Source: Lachnospiraceae bacterium (lineage in GTDB: Bacteria > Bacillota > Clostridia > Lachnospirales > Lachnospiraceae). From it: a stretch of 64,000 bases of DNA. Made by a program: the position numbers and the translations under genes. The stretch's first letter is position 1; each line of letters begins with the position of its first letter. The stretch lies in assembly GCA_022845955.1 (NCBI GenBank), contig AP025576.1, positions 2,046,001-2,110,000 of the forward strand, read 5' to 3'. Shown here piece by piece: positions 9,345 to 18,363 of the stretch. A model generated the notes under the pieces. It was not told the DNA's origin, made no database searches, and saw nothing but the letters and a program-made list of their open reading frames with translations.

Positions 9345-10190
9345 ATGTATAAGGTTGCAATTGTGGATGATGAACCGGTTATTGTCAGAGGGCTTACCAG
9401 GACAATTCCGTGGGAAAACTATAACTGCCGGGTGGTGGGGACAGCCGGGGACGGGCAGGAGGGGATGAAGCTGATCCGGGAACAGAAGCCGGATATCCTG
9501 ATTTCGGATATCTGTATGCCCGGCATCGACGGTCTGACGATGATCGCCGGCATGAAATCGGAATTCGGGCATATGCAGATTACCATACTTACCGGCTTCC
9601 GGGATTTTGATTATGCCCAGCAGGCTATCCGTCTGGGGGTGACCCGTTTCCTGTTAAAGCCATCTAAAATGGATGAACTGGAGGAAGCGATCCGTGTTAT
9701 GATTGAGAACCTGGAAAGGCAGGGGATTACGGGGCACGAAGAAGAGGCGGACGCGGCAAAGGGAGAGATTCCGAAAACGCAGCCTGTACATACGCCGGAG
9801 GAAAACGGCAGGGAAGAAGACGCTTCCGGGGAAGGCAGAGAGGGGGAGGAGACGGACAGTCCGGCCAGCTGTTTTATCGTCAAGAATGCCCTGGCATATA
9901 TTGAGGCCAATTATACGGAGAAGCTGAAGCTTTCGGATGTGGCGGATCAAATTTATGTGAGCCAGTGGCATCTGAGCAAGCTGCTGAATAAGCATACGGG
10001 ACAGAATTTTTCCGAAATCCTGAACAATGTCAGGATTGAAAAAGCAAAGGAGCTGCTCAAGGAGCCTGCTTTGCGTATCGGGGATATTGCGGAGGAGGTG
10101 GGTTTTCTGGATATGGCCCATTTTTCCAGGGTATTCAAAAAGCAGGTGGGGATATCGGCAAATGAATACCGGAATACGAAGCTGGGATGA
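9345..10190 (+). CDS. AraC-family response regulator (YesN type)
   Basis: Cytoplasmic transcription factor of 281 residues, the likely partner of the kinase at 3927. It has an N-terminal receiver domain starting VAIVDDEP with phospho-acceptor Asp55 in ISDICMPGIDG and the conserved lysine in FLLKPSK. A short charged linker (about residues 130-170) follows, then a C-terminal AraC helix-turn-helix pair (LSDVADQIYVSQWHLSKLL and IGDIAEEVGFLDMAHFSRVFKK). The ATG at 9345 follows GGGGGGAGA; an upstream in-frame ATG would place the terminator inside the gene. It probably activates the adjacent transporter. Confidence 0.92.
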   Translation: MYKVAIVDDEPVIVRGLTRTIPWENYNCRVVGTAGDGQEGMKLIREQKPDILISDICMPGIDGLTMIAGMKSEFGHMQITILTGFRDFDYAQQAIRLGVTRFLLKPSKMDELEEAIRVMIENLERQGITGHEEEADAAKGEIPKTQPVHTPEENGREEDASGEGREGEETDSPASCFIVKNALAYIEANYTEKLKLSDVADQIYVSQWHLSKLLNKHTGQNFSEILNNVRIEKAKELLKEPALRIGDIAEEVGFLDMAHFSRVFKKQVGISANEYRNTKLG

Positions 10191-10200
10191 GGATACAGAA

Positions 10201-10246
10201 AGGGCGGCCTGTTTTTTGGTACCATAAAAACAGGCCGCCCTCTCTT
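10201..10246. terminator. Bidirectional terminator between convergent regulator and ftsH
   Basis: A 16-bp perfect stem (AGGGCGGCCTGTTTTT with its complement) and a 9-nt loop. T tracts lie on both strands, so it can end both the plus-strand regulator and minus-strand ftsH. Confidence 0.92.
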
Positions 10247-10248
10247 TT

Positions 10249-12102
10249 TTATCCGGGCATTGTTCCGTTGGTTTCAGCAGGGATCTGCCGGGGTGCATTG
10301 AGGATTTCCATAAATTCATCCCCGGTAATGGTTTCCTTTTCATACAGGAATTTTGCCAGCTCATGCAGCTTTCCGATATTGCTGTTCAGGATGTCACAGG
10401 CTTTGGCATGTTCTTTTTTCACCATACCTACCACCAGCCGGTCGATCTCAGCGGCGGTCTGCTGGGAACAGGCGAGGGAGGAGTCGCCTCCCAGATACTG
10501 GTTGGTGACGGTTTCCAGGGCCACCATATCGAAGTCCTCCGACATGCCGTAGCGTGTGATGCAGGCCCTGGCCAGCTTGGTGGCTTGTTCGATGTCGTTG
10601 CTTGCACCGGTGGTGATGCTGTGGAAAATAAGCTCCTCCGCGGCACGGCCGCCGCAGAAGGTGGCGATTTTGTTTTCCAGCTCTTCCTTACTCAGCAGGT
10701 ACTGATCCCCCTGATCCACCTGCATGGTATAACCCAGGGCGCCGGAGGTACGGGGGATGATGGTAATCTTGGTAACCGGGGCGGAATCGGTCTGCTTGGC
10801 CGCAACAAGGGCGTGGCCGATCTCATGGTAGGAAACGATCATTTTTTCTTTGTCGTTTAGCAGCCGGTCCTTTTTCTGGTAGCCGGCGATGACCACCTCC
10901 ACACTTTCCTCCAGATCCGTCTGTGTGACGAATTTACGTCCGGCGCGCACGGCACTCAGGGCGGCTTCATTAACCATATTTGCCAGTTCCGCACCGGAAG
11001 CGCCGGCAGCCATACGGGCAATCGCTTTGAAATCCACATTATCTCCCAGTTTTACCTTCTGGGCATGTACCTTCAGGATAGATATGCGGCCGTTCAGATC
11101 CGGAAGCTCCACCGGCACGCGGCGGTCAAAACGGCCCGGGCGCAGCAGCGCGGGATCCAGCGATTCCGGACGGTTGGTGGCAGCCAGGATCAACACGCCG
11201 TTGTTACTGGAAAAACCGTCCATTTCCGTCAGCAGCTGGTTCAAGGTCTGTTCCCGTTCATCATTTCCGGAAAAACCGCTGCCGTCACGTTTTTTCCCAA
11301 TGGTATCGATTTCGTCGATAAATACGATACAAGGCGCTTTTTCATTGGCCTGCTTAAACAGATCCCGCACCTTGGCGGCGCCGGCTCCCACGAACATCTC
11401 CACGAATTCCGAACCGGATATGGAAAAGAAGGGGACGTTTGCCTCACCGGCCACGGCCTTTGCCAGCAGGGTTTTACCGGTTCCGGGAGGGCCGACAAGC
11501 AAGGCCCCTTTGGGCATAGACGCGCCGATTTCCTGATATTTATTAGGATCGTGGAGATAATCAACCAGCTCGGAAAGCACCTCCTTCGCTTCATCCTCCC
11601 CGGCCACGTCCGCGAATTTAATCCCTGTTTCGGACTGGACGTACACCTTGGCATTGCTCTTGCCGAAGGACATGGAATTCATCCCGCCGCCGCTCTTCAT
11701 CATTTTGCGCATCACGAACTGCCCGATGGCAACCATGACAATAATAGGAAGGATCCAGGTCAGCAGGAAGGTGACGAGGAAGGGCTGCTGCTTTACGATT
11801 TCCGTTCCAAAGGTGGCTCCGGATGCATAAAGACGGTCCACAAGGGCAGGATCTTCCATAGGGCCTGTCTTATAATAGCCGGTCGGTGAATTTTTATCCG
11901 AAAAGATAATTTGGCTGCTTTCGATCTGCACCTGTGCAATCTCTTTGTTTTCCATCATTTCCATGAACGTGTTATAGCCCACTTCCTCTACCTGGGCCGA
12001 CATCAGCCGGGGAAAAAGAAAGGCGTTCAGGACCAGCAGGACAAGCATTGCGATGCAGTAATAATAAAGCAGTGGTTTCTTGGGAGGTTTTACTTCTTGC
12101 AT
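10249..12102 (-). CDS. ftsH: ATP-dependent zinc metalloprotease FtsH
   Basis: Membrane-bound AAA+ protease of 617 residues that degrades damaged and regulatory proteins. Two N-terminal membrane segments (YYYCIAMLVLLVLNAFLF and FLLTWILPIIVMVAIGQFV) enclose a short outer domain. The AAA domain has Walker A GPPGTGKT, Walker B IVFIDEIDTIG and the arginine-finger stretch ATNRPESLDPALLRPGRFDR. The M41 protease domain carries the zinc motif HEIGH, a conservative variant of the usual HEAGH. RBS AAAAGGAGCGG precedes the ATG. It is transcribed alone, with a good promoter at 12146-12175. Length is normal. Confidence 0.96.
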   Translation of the reverse strand: MQEVKPPKKPLLYYYCIAMLVLLVLNAFLFPRLMSAQVEEVGYNTFMEMMENKEIAQVQIESSQIIFSDKNSPTGYYKTGPMEDPALVDRLYASGATFGTEIVKQQPFLVTFLLTWILPIIVMVAIGQFVMRKMMKSGGGMNSMSFGKSNAKVYVQSETGIKFADVAGEDEAKEVLSELVDYLHDPNKYQEIGASMPKGALLVGPPGTGKTLLAKAVAGEANVPFFSISGSEFVEMFVGAGAAKVRDLFKQANEKAPCIVFIDEIDTIGKKRDGSGFSGNDEREQTLNQLLTEMDGFSSNNGVLILAATNRPESLDPALLRPGRFDRRVPVELPDLNGRISILKVHAQKVKLGDNVDFKAIARMAAGASGAELANMVNEAALSAVRAGRKFVTQTDLEESVEVVIAGYQKKDRLLNDKEKMIVSYHEIGHALVAAKQTDSAPVTKITIIPRTSGALGYTMQVDQGDQYLLSKEELENKIATFCGGRAAEELIFHSITTGASNDIEQATKLARACITRYGMSEDFDMVALETVTNQYLGGDSSLACSQQTAAEIDRLVVGMVKKEHAKACDILNSNIGKLHELAKFLYEKETITGDEFMEILNAPRQIPAETNGTMPG

Positions 12103-12145
12103 GATATTTCCGCTCCTTTTCGACTGGTAGTAACCGTATATGACA

Positions 12146-12175
12146 ATTATATATACCCTTTTTTGGGGAAGTCAA
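12146..12175 (-). promoter_or_regulatory. Sigma-A promoter for ftsH
   Basis: On the minus strand: TTGACT, 18-bp spacer, TATAAT, about 40 bp before the ftsH start codon. Confidence 0.75.
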
Positions 12176-12279
12176 CACGGCACAGGATTATTTCATATAA
12201 TTTATTCTTTTTTCATATCCGAAGGGGCGCAGGAGGCCGTCTGAACGGTTACCGGCCGCGGGCGCGGGCAAAAAAGTAC

Positions 12280-12308
12280 TTTACATCCGGCAGTAAGTAG
12301 ACTAAAAT
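12280..12308 (+). promoter_or_regulatory. Sigma-A promoter for the small membrane protein-thrS leader
   Basis: TTTACA, exact 17-bp spacer, TAAAAT. The expected start near 12315 would give a leader of about 210 nt before the first gene. Confidence 0.65.
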
Positions 12309-12395
12309 ACAGCTATATGGCGCTTTTTGTGCCGGAGTTGGAAAGCAATGTAGCGGTTCAGGCATAACGGAACGGTTACGGAACAAAAGGACAAT

Positions 12396-12466
12396 CAGGG
12401 CGGAAATGCGGAGTTCGTCCCTTGTATCCCAGCCGGACTGGATAAGATATGGGGGGCGCTTTTTTT
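12396..12466 (+). promoter_or_regulatory. T-box-like transcription attenuator upstream of thrS
   Basis: AGGGCGGAAATGCG at 12397-12410 resembles the T-box core AGGGTGGNACCGCG with three changes, and CGTCCCT follows at 12416-12422 as its pairing arm. CGTCCC can pair instead with GGGGCG at 12454-12459, enclosing an inner TATCCCAG/CTGGATA stem, and TTTTTTT follows: a terminator that excludes the antiterminator. This is T-box logic. Against it, the TGG that should pair with the tRNA CCA end reads CGG, and the space to the promoter is short for a full stem I. I see no convincing threonine specifier loop. Confidence 0.45.
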
Positions 12467-12527
12467 AGCCGCCTGCAGCAGGCCGGCGGGAAACAGAGCC
12501 GCCTGAAACAAAAAAAGGAGTCGGAAT

Positions 12528-12782
12528 ATGCGTGGAATCGGTGAATATGATTGGAACGAAATCAAGAATGTGACAAAGGATGGTGCACAGAAGGTAAAGG
12601 AGAAGCTGGGTTCTTCCAACGGCCTGTCCAATATGGAGCTGGGACTTCTTCTGGGAATCAGCCTTTTGCTGGGAATCATTATCGGCTTCATCTGGGCGCC
12701 CATTAAAAAAGGCCTGGTCATTGCGGGGAATGATGTGTATACCGGAATGGATGAGGAGCAAAGCAAAGGAGAAGAAGCGTAA
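12528..12782 (+). CDS. Small membrane protein of unknown function upstream of thrS
   Basis: 84 residues. A charged, probably helical N-terminus (about residues 1-36) is followed by one membrane segment (LGLLLGISLLLGIIIGFIWAP) and an acidic tail. The start is supported by AAAAAAAGGAGTCGG 5-8 bp before the ATG. It ends 2 bp before thrS and shares its transcript. I do not recognise a family; the hydrophobic segment ending WAP with a following lysine pair resembles YtxH-like small proteins only loosely. Confidence 0.75.
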   Translation: MRGIGEYDWNEIKNVTKDGAQKVKEKLGSSNGLSNMELGLLLGISLLLGIIIGFIWAPIKKGLVIAGNDVYTGMDEEQSKGEEA

Positions 12783-12784
12783 AA

Positions 12785-14734
12785 ATGAAAATCACTTTAA
12801 AGGACGGATCGTTTAAGGAATATACGGAAGGCAGAAGCATTATTGATATCGCAGGAGATATCAGCGAAGGACTTGCCAGGGCAGCCTGCGCCGGAATGGT
12901 GAACGGGAAGGTGGAGGATCTGCGTACGGTGCTTACGGAGGATTGTGAGCTTTCTATCCTCACGGCAAGGGATAAAGAGGGGCTTACTGTTGTGCGCCAC
13001 ACAACTTCCCATGTGCTGGCCCAGGCGATGAAGCACGTTTTCCCGGAGGCAAAGCTGGCAATCGGGCCAAGCATTGAAAACGGATTCTATTACGATTTCG
13101 GGCACGAACCTTTTTCCAGGGAGGATCTGGACAAGCTGGAAGCGGAGATGAAGAAAATCATCAAAAAGGGAGAAAAGCTGGAACGTTTTACCCTTCCCCG
13201 GCAGGAAGCCATTTCTTTTATGGAAGAAAAAGGGGAGCCTTATAAAGTGGAGCTGATCCGGGATCTGCCCGAGGATGCGGAAATCTCCTTTTACAGACAG
13301 GGCGATTTCACGGATCTGTGTGCAGGCCCTCATCTGATGAGTACGAAAGGAATCAAGGCATTCAAGCTCACTTCCTCCTCCGGCGCTTACTGGAGAGGCG
13401 ATTCCAACAAGGACATGCTGCAGAGGATATACGGTACCGCTTTCAACTCCAAGGAGGAGCTGGCGGATTATCTGGAATATCTGGATAATATCAAAAACCG
13501 GGATCACAATAAGCTGGGACGGGAGATGGAGCTGTTCGCAACGGTTGATGTTATCGGACAGGGACTTCCCCTGCTGATGCCCAAGGGAGCCAAAATGATC
13601 CAGACGCTGCAGCGCTGGATTGAGGATGAGGAAGAGAAGAGAGGTTATATGAGGACCAAAACCCCTCTGATGGCTAAAAAAGATCTGTATATTATTTCGG
13701 ATCACTGGAATCATTATAAGGAAGGCATGTTCGTGCTGGGTGATGAGGAAAAGGAAGAGGACGAGGTATTCGCCCTGCGTCCCATGACGTGTCCGTTCCA
13801 GTATTATGTCTATAAGCAGAGCCAGAAATCCTACCGGGATCTGCCCTGCCGTTACGGGGAGACCTCCACACTTTTCCGGAATGAGGAATCCGGGGAAATG
13901 CACGGGCTTACCCGGGTACGCCAGTTCACCATTTCCGAAGGCCATCTGATCGTCAGGCCGGATCAGATCGAAGAGGAATTCCGGGGCTGTGTGGATCTGG
14001 CAAAATACTGCCTGACTACGCTGGGGCTGGAGGAGGATGTGACCTACCGCCTTTCCAAATGGGATCCCAACAATAAGGAAAAGTATCTGGGAGATGCGCA
14101 AACCTGGGATTACGTCCAGAATATGATGCGTGACATCCTGAACCATATCGGCATCGAATTTACCGAGGAGGACGGCGAAGCCGCTTTCTACGGCCCGAAG
14201 CTGGATATCCAGGCGAAGAATGTGTACGGCAAGGAAGATACCATGATCACCATCCAGCTGGATATGTTCCTGGCGGAGAGGTTTGATATGACTTACATTG
14301 ATGCCGACGGGGAAAAGAAGCGCCCTTATATTATCCACAGGACCTCCATGGGCTGTTATGAGAGGACGCTGGCCTGGCTGATTGAAAAATACGAGGGCAA
14401 GTTCCCCACCTGGCTGTGCCCGGAACAGGTGCGCGTGCTTCCTATTTCCGAGAAATATGAGGCGTATGCACAGAAAGTAAACGCAGCGCTTACTGGTAAC
14501 GGTATCCTGAGCACGGTGGACAGCCGTTCCGAAAAGATCGGTTATAAAATCCGCCAGGCCAGACTGGATAAGCTTCCTTACATGCTGGTTGTGGGACAGA
14601 AGGAAGAGGAAGACGGCACGGTATCGGTAAGGAGCCGTTTTGCAGGAGACGAAGGCGTAAAAGCTCTGGATGTGTTTATCAATGATATTAGTAAAGAGAT
14701 CAGAACCAGGGAAATCCGGAAAAATGAAGAATGA
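12785..14734 (+). CDS. thrS: Threonyl-tRNA synthetase
   Basis: Charges tRNA-Thr with threonine using ATP, cytoplasmic, 649 residues (normal length). Order: TGS domain (1-60); editing domain with RHTTSHVLAQA (HxxxH) and TDLCAGPH; class II catalytic core with RPMTCPFQ, the YRDLP...ETSTLFRNE motif 2 region and RTSMGCYERTLAWLIE motif 3; and an anticodon-binding domain beginning PEQVRVLPIS. The ATG follows GGAGAAGAAG. The gene sits behind a T-box-like leader and a small membrane protein, and its 3' end overlaps the next gene by 11 bp. Confidence 0.97.
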   Translation: MKITLKDGSFKEYTEGRSIIDIAGDISEGLARAACAGMVNGKVEDLRTVLTEDCELSILTARDKEGLTVVRHTTSHVLAQAMKHVFPEAKLAIGPSIENGFYYDFGHEPFSREDLDKLEAEMKKIIKKGEKLERFTLPRQEAISFMEEKGEPYKVELIRDLPEDAEISFYRQGDFTDLCAGPHLMSTKGIKAFKLTSSSGAYWRGDSNKDMLQRIYGTAFNSKEELADYLEYLDNIKNRDHNKLGREMELFATVDVIGQGLPLLMPKGAKMIQTLQRWIEDEEEKRGYMRTKTPLMAKKDLYIISDHWNHYKEGMFVLGDEEKEEDEVFALRPMTCPFQYYVYKQSQKSYRDLPCRYGETSTLFRNEESGEMHGLTRVRQFTISEGHLIVRPDQIEEEFRGCVDLAKYCLTTLGLEEDVTYRLSKWDPNNKEKYLGDAQTWDYVQNMMRDILNHIGIEFTEEDGEAAFYGPKLDIQAKNVYGKEDTMITIQLDMFLAERFDMTYIDADGEKKRPYIIHRTSMGCYERTLAWLIEKYEGKFPTWLCPEQVRVLPISEKYEAYAQKVNAALTGNGILSTVDSRSEKIGYKIRQARLDKLPYMLVVGQKEEEDGTVSVRSRFAGDEGVKALDVFINDISKEIRTREIRKNEE

Positions 14735-16289
14735 AGGAAAACAAGGAAGGCAGATAGCAGGGATCCTGCTGTCTGCACTCGCCTGCGGAATGATACTGTA
14801 CAGCCTGTATCTGTGTCTGGGCAGTGATATCTGGTATGATGAGCTTTTTACGGAGGGCTTTATCAGCCAGCCTGTGGGGCGTATGATATCCCTGGCAGCC
14901 AGGGATGTGCACCCGCCGCTTTATTATTTTCTGGTAAAAATGGCGGTGGATTTCTGTCAGCTTTTTGTACCCTCCGCCAATGCGGTAATCATAAGCAAGG
15001 TGGTGTCGGTTCTTCCCTATATGGGGATTCTGGGGTATTCCTTTGTATTCCTGCGTAAAAAAGGTTGGCTGTGTTCAGGCCTGTTTTCCTTCTGCATTCT
15101 TGCCATGCCGCAGATGGCCAATTATACGACGGAAGTGCGGATGTACGGGTTCGCCCTGTTTTTTGTCACCGCTGCTTTCCTGCATGGGGGAGCCATTCTG
15201 GAAAACGGCGGGAAAAAGCACTGGGCGGCTTTAACCGTGTATGGGATCTGTGCGGCTTATACCCATTATTTTGCCGCAGTATCCGCTGTGGTGCTGTATC
15301 TGGGTCTGGCCGTGCTTCTGTATATAAGAAAAGAGGAAACCCGGGTGAAGTGCCTGCTGACATGGCTGCTGTGCGCGGGGATTTCTGTCCTGGCCTATCT
15401 GCCCTGGCTGCCGGCGGCGGTGGAGCAGGTGTCCCAGGTCCGTGAAAATTATTGGATCCTTCCCCTCACCTTAAGCTGCTTCGGAGGCTGCGTGAAGTTT
15501 GTACTGAAGCCTTCCACCGGGTATCAATGGATGGATTATGCCGTGGCGGTGCTTCTTTTTGCCCTGCTTGCCGGTATGCTTGCGGCTGCGTTTATCAAAA
15601 GAAAAGAAGATGACGGACGGACGGAGGAGGATGCGTATGCCTTTTACGGCCTGTGTATCTTAGCGGGAACCGCCCTGTTCGGAATTGCGGTATCCTTCCT
15701 GATGCGTCCGGTTTTTATTTACCGGTATATGCTGCCGTCCATGGGCTGCTTCTGGTACTGCTTCGCTTCCTTACTGAGCAGGCAGAAAAAAAATGCGGTG
15801 CTGGTTCCGGCGCTGGCCCTGCTTCTGTTTACAGGGGCGGCGGATTACACCGCCTTTGCCAGGGGAGAGCTTGTAAAAAAGGACCAGATGGACAGGACGC
15901 TGGAGGAGCTTTCCCGGCTGGGAGAGGAGGACGCCGTTTTATTTAATTTTGATCAGGTCCAGGCGGTTGCGGGCTATTATATGGATCAGGAAAGCTATCT
16001 GTATGGAAAAGAACCGGAGACTCTGATCAAGGAAATGTTTCCGGACATCCGTGGCATGCAGGATACGGAATGGATCCGCCGGAGGCTTCAGGAAGGGCAG
16101 CGGGTATGGTTTATCGGCAGCGGCCTCGCAAGAGAGGATATCCTGAAGGAATGGGCGCAGGAAGGGATTGTTTCGGTGGAAACCGCAGACAGCTGTTTGT
16201 TGGAGCGGTATTGGTTTAATATATACCGTTTGGAGCTGGAAGGAAGCGCCGGAACTGCGGAACGCTCAATCAGCCGTGTATTGGATTGA
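14724..16289 (+). CDS. Multi-pass membrane glycosyltransferase, GT39/ArnT (PMT_2) type
   Basis: About 521 residues with many membrane segments. The first outer loop after membrane helix 1 reads DIWYDELFT, with the acidic pair typical of lipid-phosphate-sugar-dependent transferases, followed by DVHPPLYYFLVK, the family HPPLYY signature. A C-terminal soluble domain of about 150 residues follows. These enzymes move a sugar from polyprenyl phosphate to a protein or surface glycan outside the membrane. The ATG at 14724 lies inside the end of thrS. Acceptor and sugar are unknown. Confidence 0.8.
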   Translation: MKNEGKQGRQIAGILLSALACGMILYSLYLCLGSDIWYDELFTEGFISQPVGRMISLAARDVHPPLYYFLVKMAVDFCQLFVPSANAVIISKVVSVLPYMGILGYSFVFLRKKGWLCSGLFSFCILAMPQMANYTTEVRMYGFALFFVTAAFLHGGAILENGGKKHWAALTVYGICAAYTHYFAAVSAVVLYLGLAVLLYIRKEETRVKCLLTWLLCAGISVLAYLPWLPAAVEQVSQVRENYWILPLTLSCFGGCVKFVLKPSTGYQWMDYAVAVLLFALLAGMLAAAFIKRKEDDGRTEEDAYAFYGLCILAGTALFGIAVSFLMRPVFIYRYMLPSMGCFWYCFASLLSRQKKNAVLVPALALLLFTGAADYTAFARGELVKKDQMDRTLEELSRLGEEDAVLFNFDQVQAVAGYYMDQESYLYGKEPETLIKEMFPDIRGMQDTEWIRRRLQEGQRVWFIGSGLAREDILKEWAQEGIVSVETADSCLLERYWFNIYRLELEGSAGTAERSISRVLD

Positions 16290-16387
16290 AATCAGCCGTG
16301 TATGAATATTTTCCTGAAAATCAGACAAAATAATTCTGGAACCATGTAACAGGGTTAATTTGATATGATTTCAGGAGGCGACCAGAA

Positions 16388-16699
16388 ATGGCAGAATTGA
16401 AGTGCGGAGTAGATAATTGTACCTATAACAATGATAAATGCTGCTGCAAGGGCGATATCATGGTTGGCGGTAAAAGTGCACAGAAGGAAGACGATACCTG
16501 TTGTGACAGCTTCAAACAAAGAAGCGGTGACAGTGCATCCAATTCCATGAATCCCTGCAGGACTATCAGCATTGACTGTGAAGCGGTAAAATGTGTATTC
16601 AACACAAATTACAAATGCTATGCGGAGCATGTTGATATTAAGGGCTGCGGCGCATGTGACTGCAGAGAAACAGCATGTGCTACCTTTAAGGAAAGATAA
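16388..16699 (+). CDS. DUF1540 cysteine-rich protein
   Basis: 103 residues with two copies of a DUF1540-type unit: KCGVDNCTYNNDKCCCKGDI near the N-terminus and DCEAVKCVFNTNYKCYAEHV in the second half, each followed by a further cysteine cluster (CCDSF and CDCRETACATF). The spacing suggests metal binding, as proposed for the family; function is unknown. RBS AGGAGGCGACC is strong. It is transcribed alone and followed by a strong terminator. Confidence 0.85.
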   Translation: MAELKCGVDNCTYNNDKCCCKGDIMVGGKSAQKEDDTCCDSFKQRSGDSASNSMNPCRTISIDCEAVKCVFNTNYKCYAEHVDIKGCGACDCRETACATFKER

Positions 16700-16733
16700 G
16701 ACTGCATCAAGAGGCAGGTAAAAGCTTCGGAAA

Positions 16734-16780
16734 GCGGCGGAAAAGTCTGGAAAATAACAGACTTTTCCGCTGCTTTTTTT
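16734..16780 (+). terminator. Rho-independent terminator after the DUF1540 gene
   Basis: A 16-bp stem GCGGCGGAAAAGTCTG with CAGACTTTTCCGCTGC (one G-T pair), an 8-nt loop and seven T residues. Confidence 0.93.
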
Positions 16781-16823
16781 GTGTGCTTATAAGGGATATT
16801 GGAAAAAATGCTGATAAAGTGAC

Positions 16824-16920
16824 TGCAAAAATGTTGTAATTGCAGCATGAATTATTGGAAAAAATAGAAAATTCAATGAAAATCAAAAAATATTCTATAT
16901 AACATTGCAAAAATATTGTA
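16824..16920 (+). repeat. Direct repeat in the AT-rich region before the CUT2 binding protein
   Basis: TGCAAAAATGTTGTA at 16824-16838 recurs as TGCAAAAATATTGTA at 16906-16920, one mismatch in 15. It could be a pair of operator half sites for the AraC-type regulator at 21834. The rest of 16781-16977 is AT-rich and no clear promoter could be fixed. Confidence 0.45.
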
Positions 16921-16977
16921 TAAACTATCGATATTAACAAACAACACTGAATTGCGTTAAACAGAAGGGAGAAAAAC

Positions 16978-18336
16978 ATGAAAAGAAAATTAGGTAGCAT
17001 AACAATGGCATTGCTGCTCAGCCTTTCCCTGGCCGCCTGCGGCTCCGGGGAGAAGCCTGCGGATGCGGGGGCATCGGCTGCAGGTTCTGAAACAACGGCT
17101 TCAGGGGCGGAAACAACAGCAGCGGCGGAGTCATCGGCTCCGGCGGAAGAAGCAGCGCCGGCTGACGGAGGAACTGTGGCAAATAAGGAGAAACCGCTGG
17201 TATGGTTTAACCGTCAGCCCTCCAGCAGTGCCACCGGACAGCTTGATATGACGGCTTTGAATTATAACAAGGATACCTATTATGTGGGCTTCGATGCTAA
17301 CCAGGGGGCGGAGCTGCAGGGTACCATGGTAAAGGATTATATTGAGCAGAATATAGATGCCATTGACCGCAATGGTGACGGCATCATCGGCTATGTCCTC
17401 GCTATCGGCGATATCGGGCATAACGATTCCATCGCACGTACAAGAGGTGTCCGCAAGGCTCTGGGTACAGGCATTGAGAAAGACGGCAATGTTAACAGCG
17501 AACCGGTAGGAACCAATACAGACGGAACGGCATCCGCCGTACAGGACGGCACTCTTGAAATAAACGGAAAGAAATATATTGTCCGTGAGCTGGCTTCCCA
17601 GGAAATGAAGAACTCGGCAGGAGCCACATGGGATGCGGCTACGGCAGGAAATGCCATAGGCACATGGTCCTCCTCCTTCGGCGATCAGATTGATGTTGTC
17701 GTATCCAATAACGATGGTATGGGCATGTCCATGTTTAACGCATGGTCCAAGGACAACGAAGTCCCCACCTTTGGTTATGATGCCAACAGCGACGCGGTGG
17801 CCGCTATCGCAGAGGGCTACGGCGGAACCATCAGCCAGCATGCGGATGTACAGGCATACCTGACCCTGCGTGTTCTGCGTAACGCCCTTGACGGAGTGGA
17901 TATTAACACAGGTATCGCCACGGCAGATGCGGCGGGAAATGTCCTCAGTGATGACGTATATGTTTACAGAGAAGAAGAGCGTTCCTACTATGCACTGAAT
18001 GTTGCGGTTACTGCAGACAACTATAAGGATTTCACAGATTCCACCATGGTTTTCGCGCCGGTATCCAATCAGCTGGACGAGAGCACAAGCCCTGTAAAGA
18101 AGGTATGGCTGAATATTTACAATTCCTCCGATAACTTCCTGGGCTCCACCTATCAGCCGCTTCTCCAGAAATATGATAAGCTCCTCAACCTTGATGTGGA
18201 TTACATAGGCGGCGACGGACAGACGGAGTCCAATATTACCAACCGTCTCGGCAACCCCAGCCAGTATGATGCATTTGCCATCAACATGGTTAAGACAGAT
18301 AATGCAGCATCTTATACATCCTTGCTTGATCAGTAA
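16978..18336 (+). CDS. Galactose-type (MglB-like) ABC substrate-binding lipoprotein
   Basis: Extracytoplasmic sugar receptor of 452 residues. Signal peptide with lipobox LAAC about residue 20, then an Ala/Glu-rich linker to about residue 75, then a periplasmic-binding-protein-like domain. It carries DRNGDGIIGYVLAIGDIGH, the EF-hand-like calcium loop of galactose/glucose-binding proteins, and VVSNNDGMGMSMFNAW. It is longer than MglB (about 330), partly through the linker. GAAGGGAG precedes the ATG. It starts a seven-gene cluster with ATPase, permease, two-component system and two more binding proteins. Galactose or glucose is likely but not proven. Confidence 0.88.
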   Translation: MKRKLGSITMALLLSLSLAACGSGEKPADAGASAAGSETTASGAETTAAAESSAPAEEAAPADGGTVANKEKPLVWFNRQPSSSATGQLDMTALNYNKDTYYVGFDANQGAELQGTMVKDYIEQNIDAIDRNGDGIIGYVLAIGDIGHNDSIARTRGVRKALGTGIEKDGNVNSEPVGTNTDGTASAVQDGTLEINGKKYIVRELASQEMKNSAGATWDAATAGNAIGTWSSSFGDQIDVVVSNNDGMGMSMFNAWSKDNEVPTFGYDANSDAVAAIAEGYGGTISQHADVQAYLTLRVLRNALDGVDINTGIATADAAGNVLSDDVYVYREEERSYYALNVAVTADNYKDFTDSTMVFAPVSNQLDESTSPVKKVWLNIYNSSDNFLGSTYQPLLQKYDKLLNLDVDYIGGDGQTESNITNRLGNPSQYDAFAINMVKTDNAASYTSLLDQ

Positions 18337-18363
18337 TATTCATGGAAAGGAAAGCCGGGCAGG

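Noticed and set aside
12797..14338. 513-codon minus-strand frame opposite thrS
   Set aside because: Shadow of thrS; composition His/Leu/Ile-rich as expected for antisense of a coding frame; no RBS or family.
16905..16925. TTGCAA and TATAAA as a promoter before the CUT2 receptor
   Set aside because: The two elements are only 8 bp apart, too close for sigma-A.
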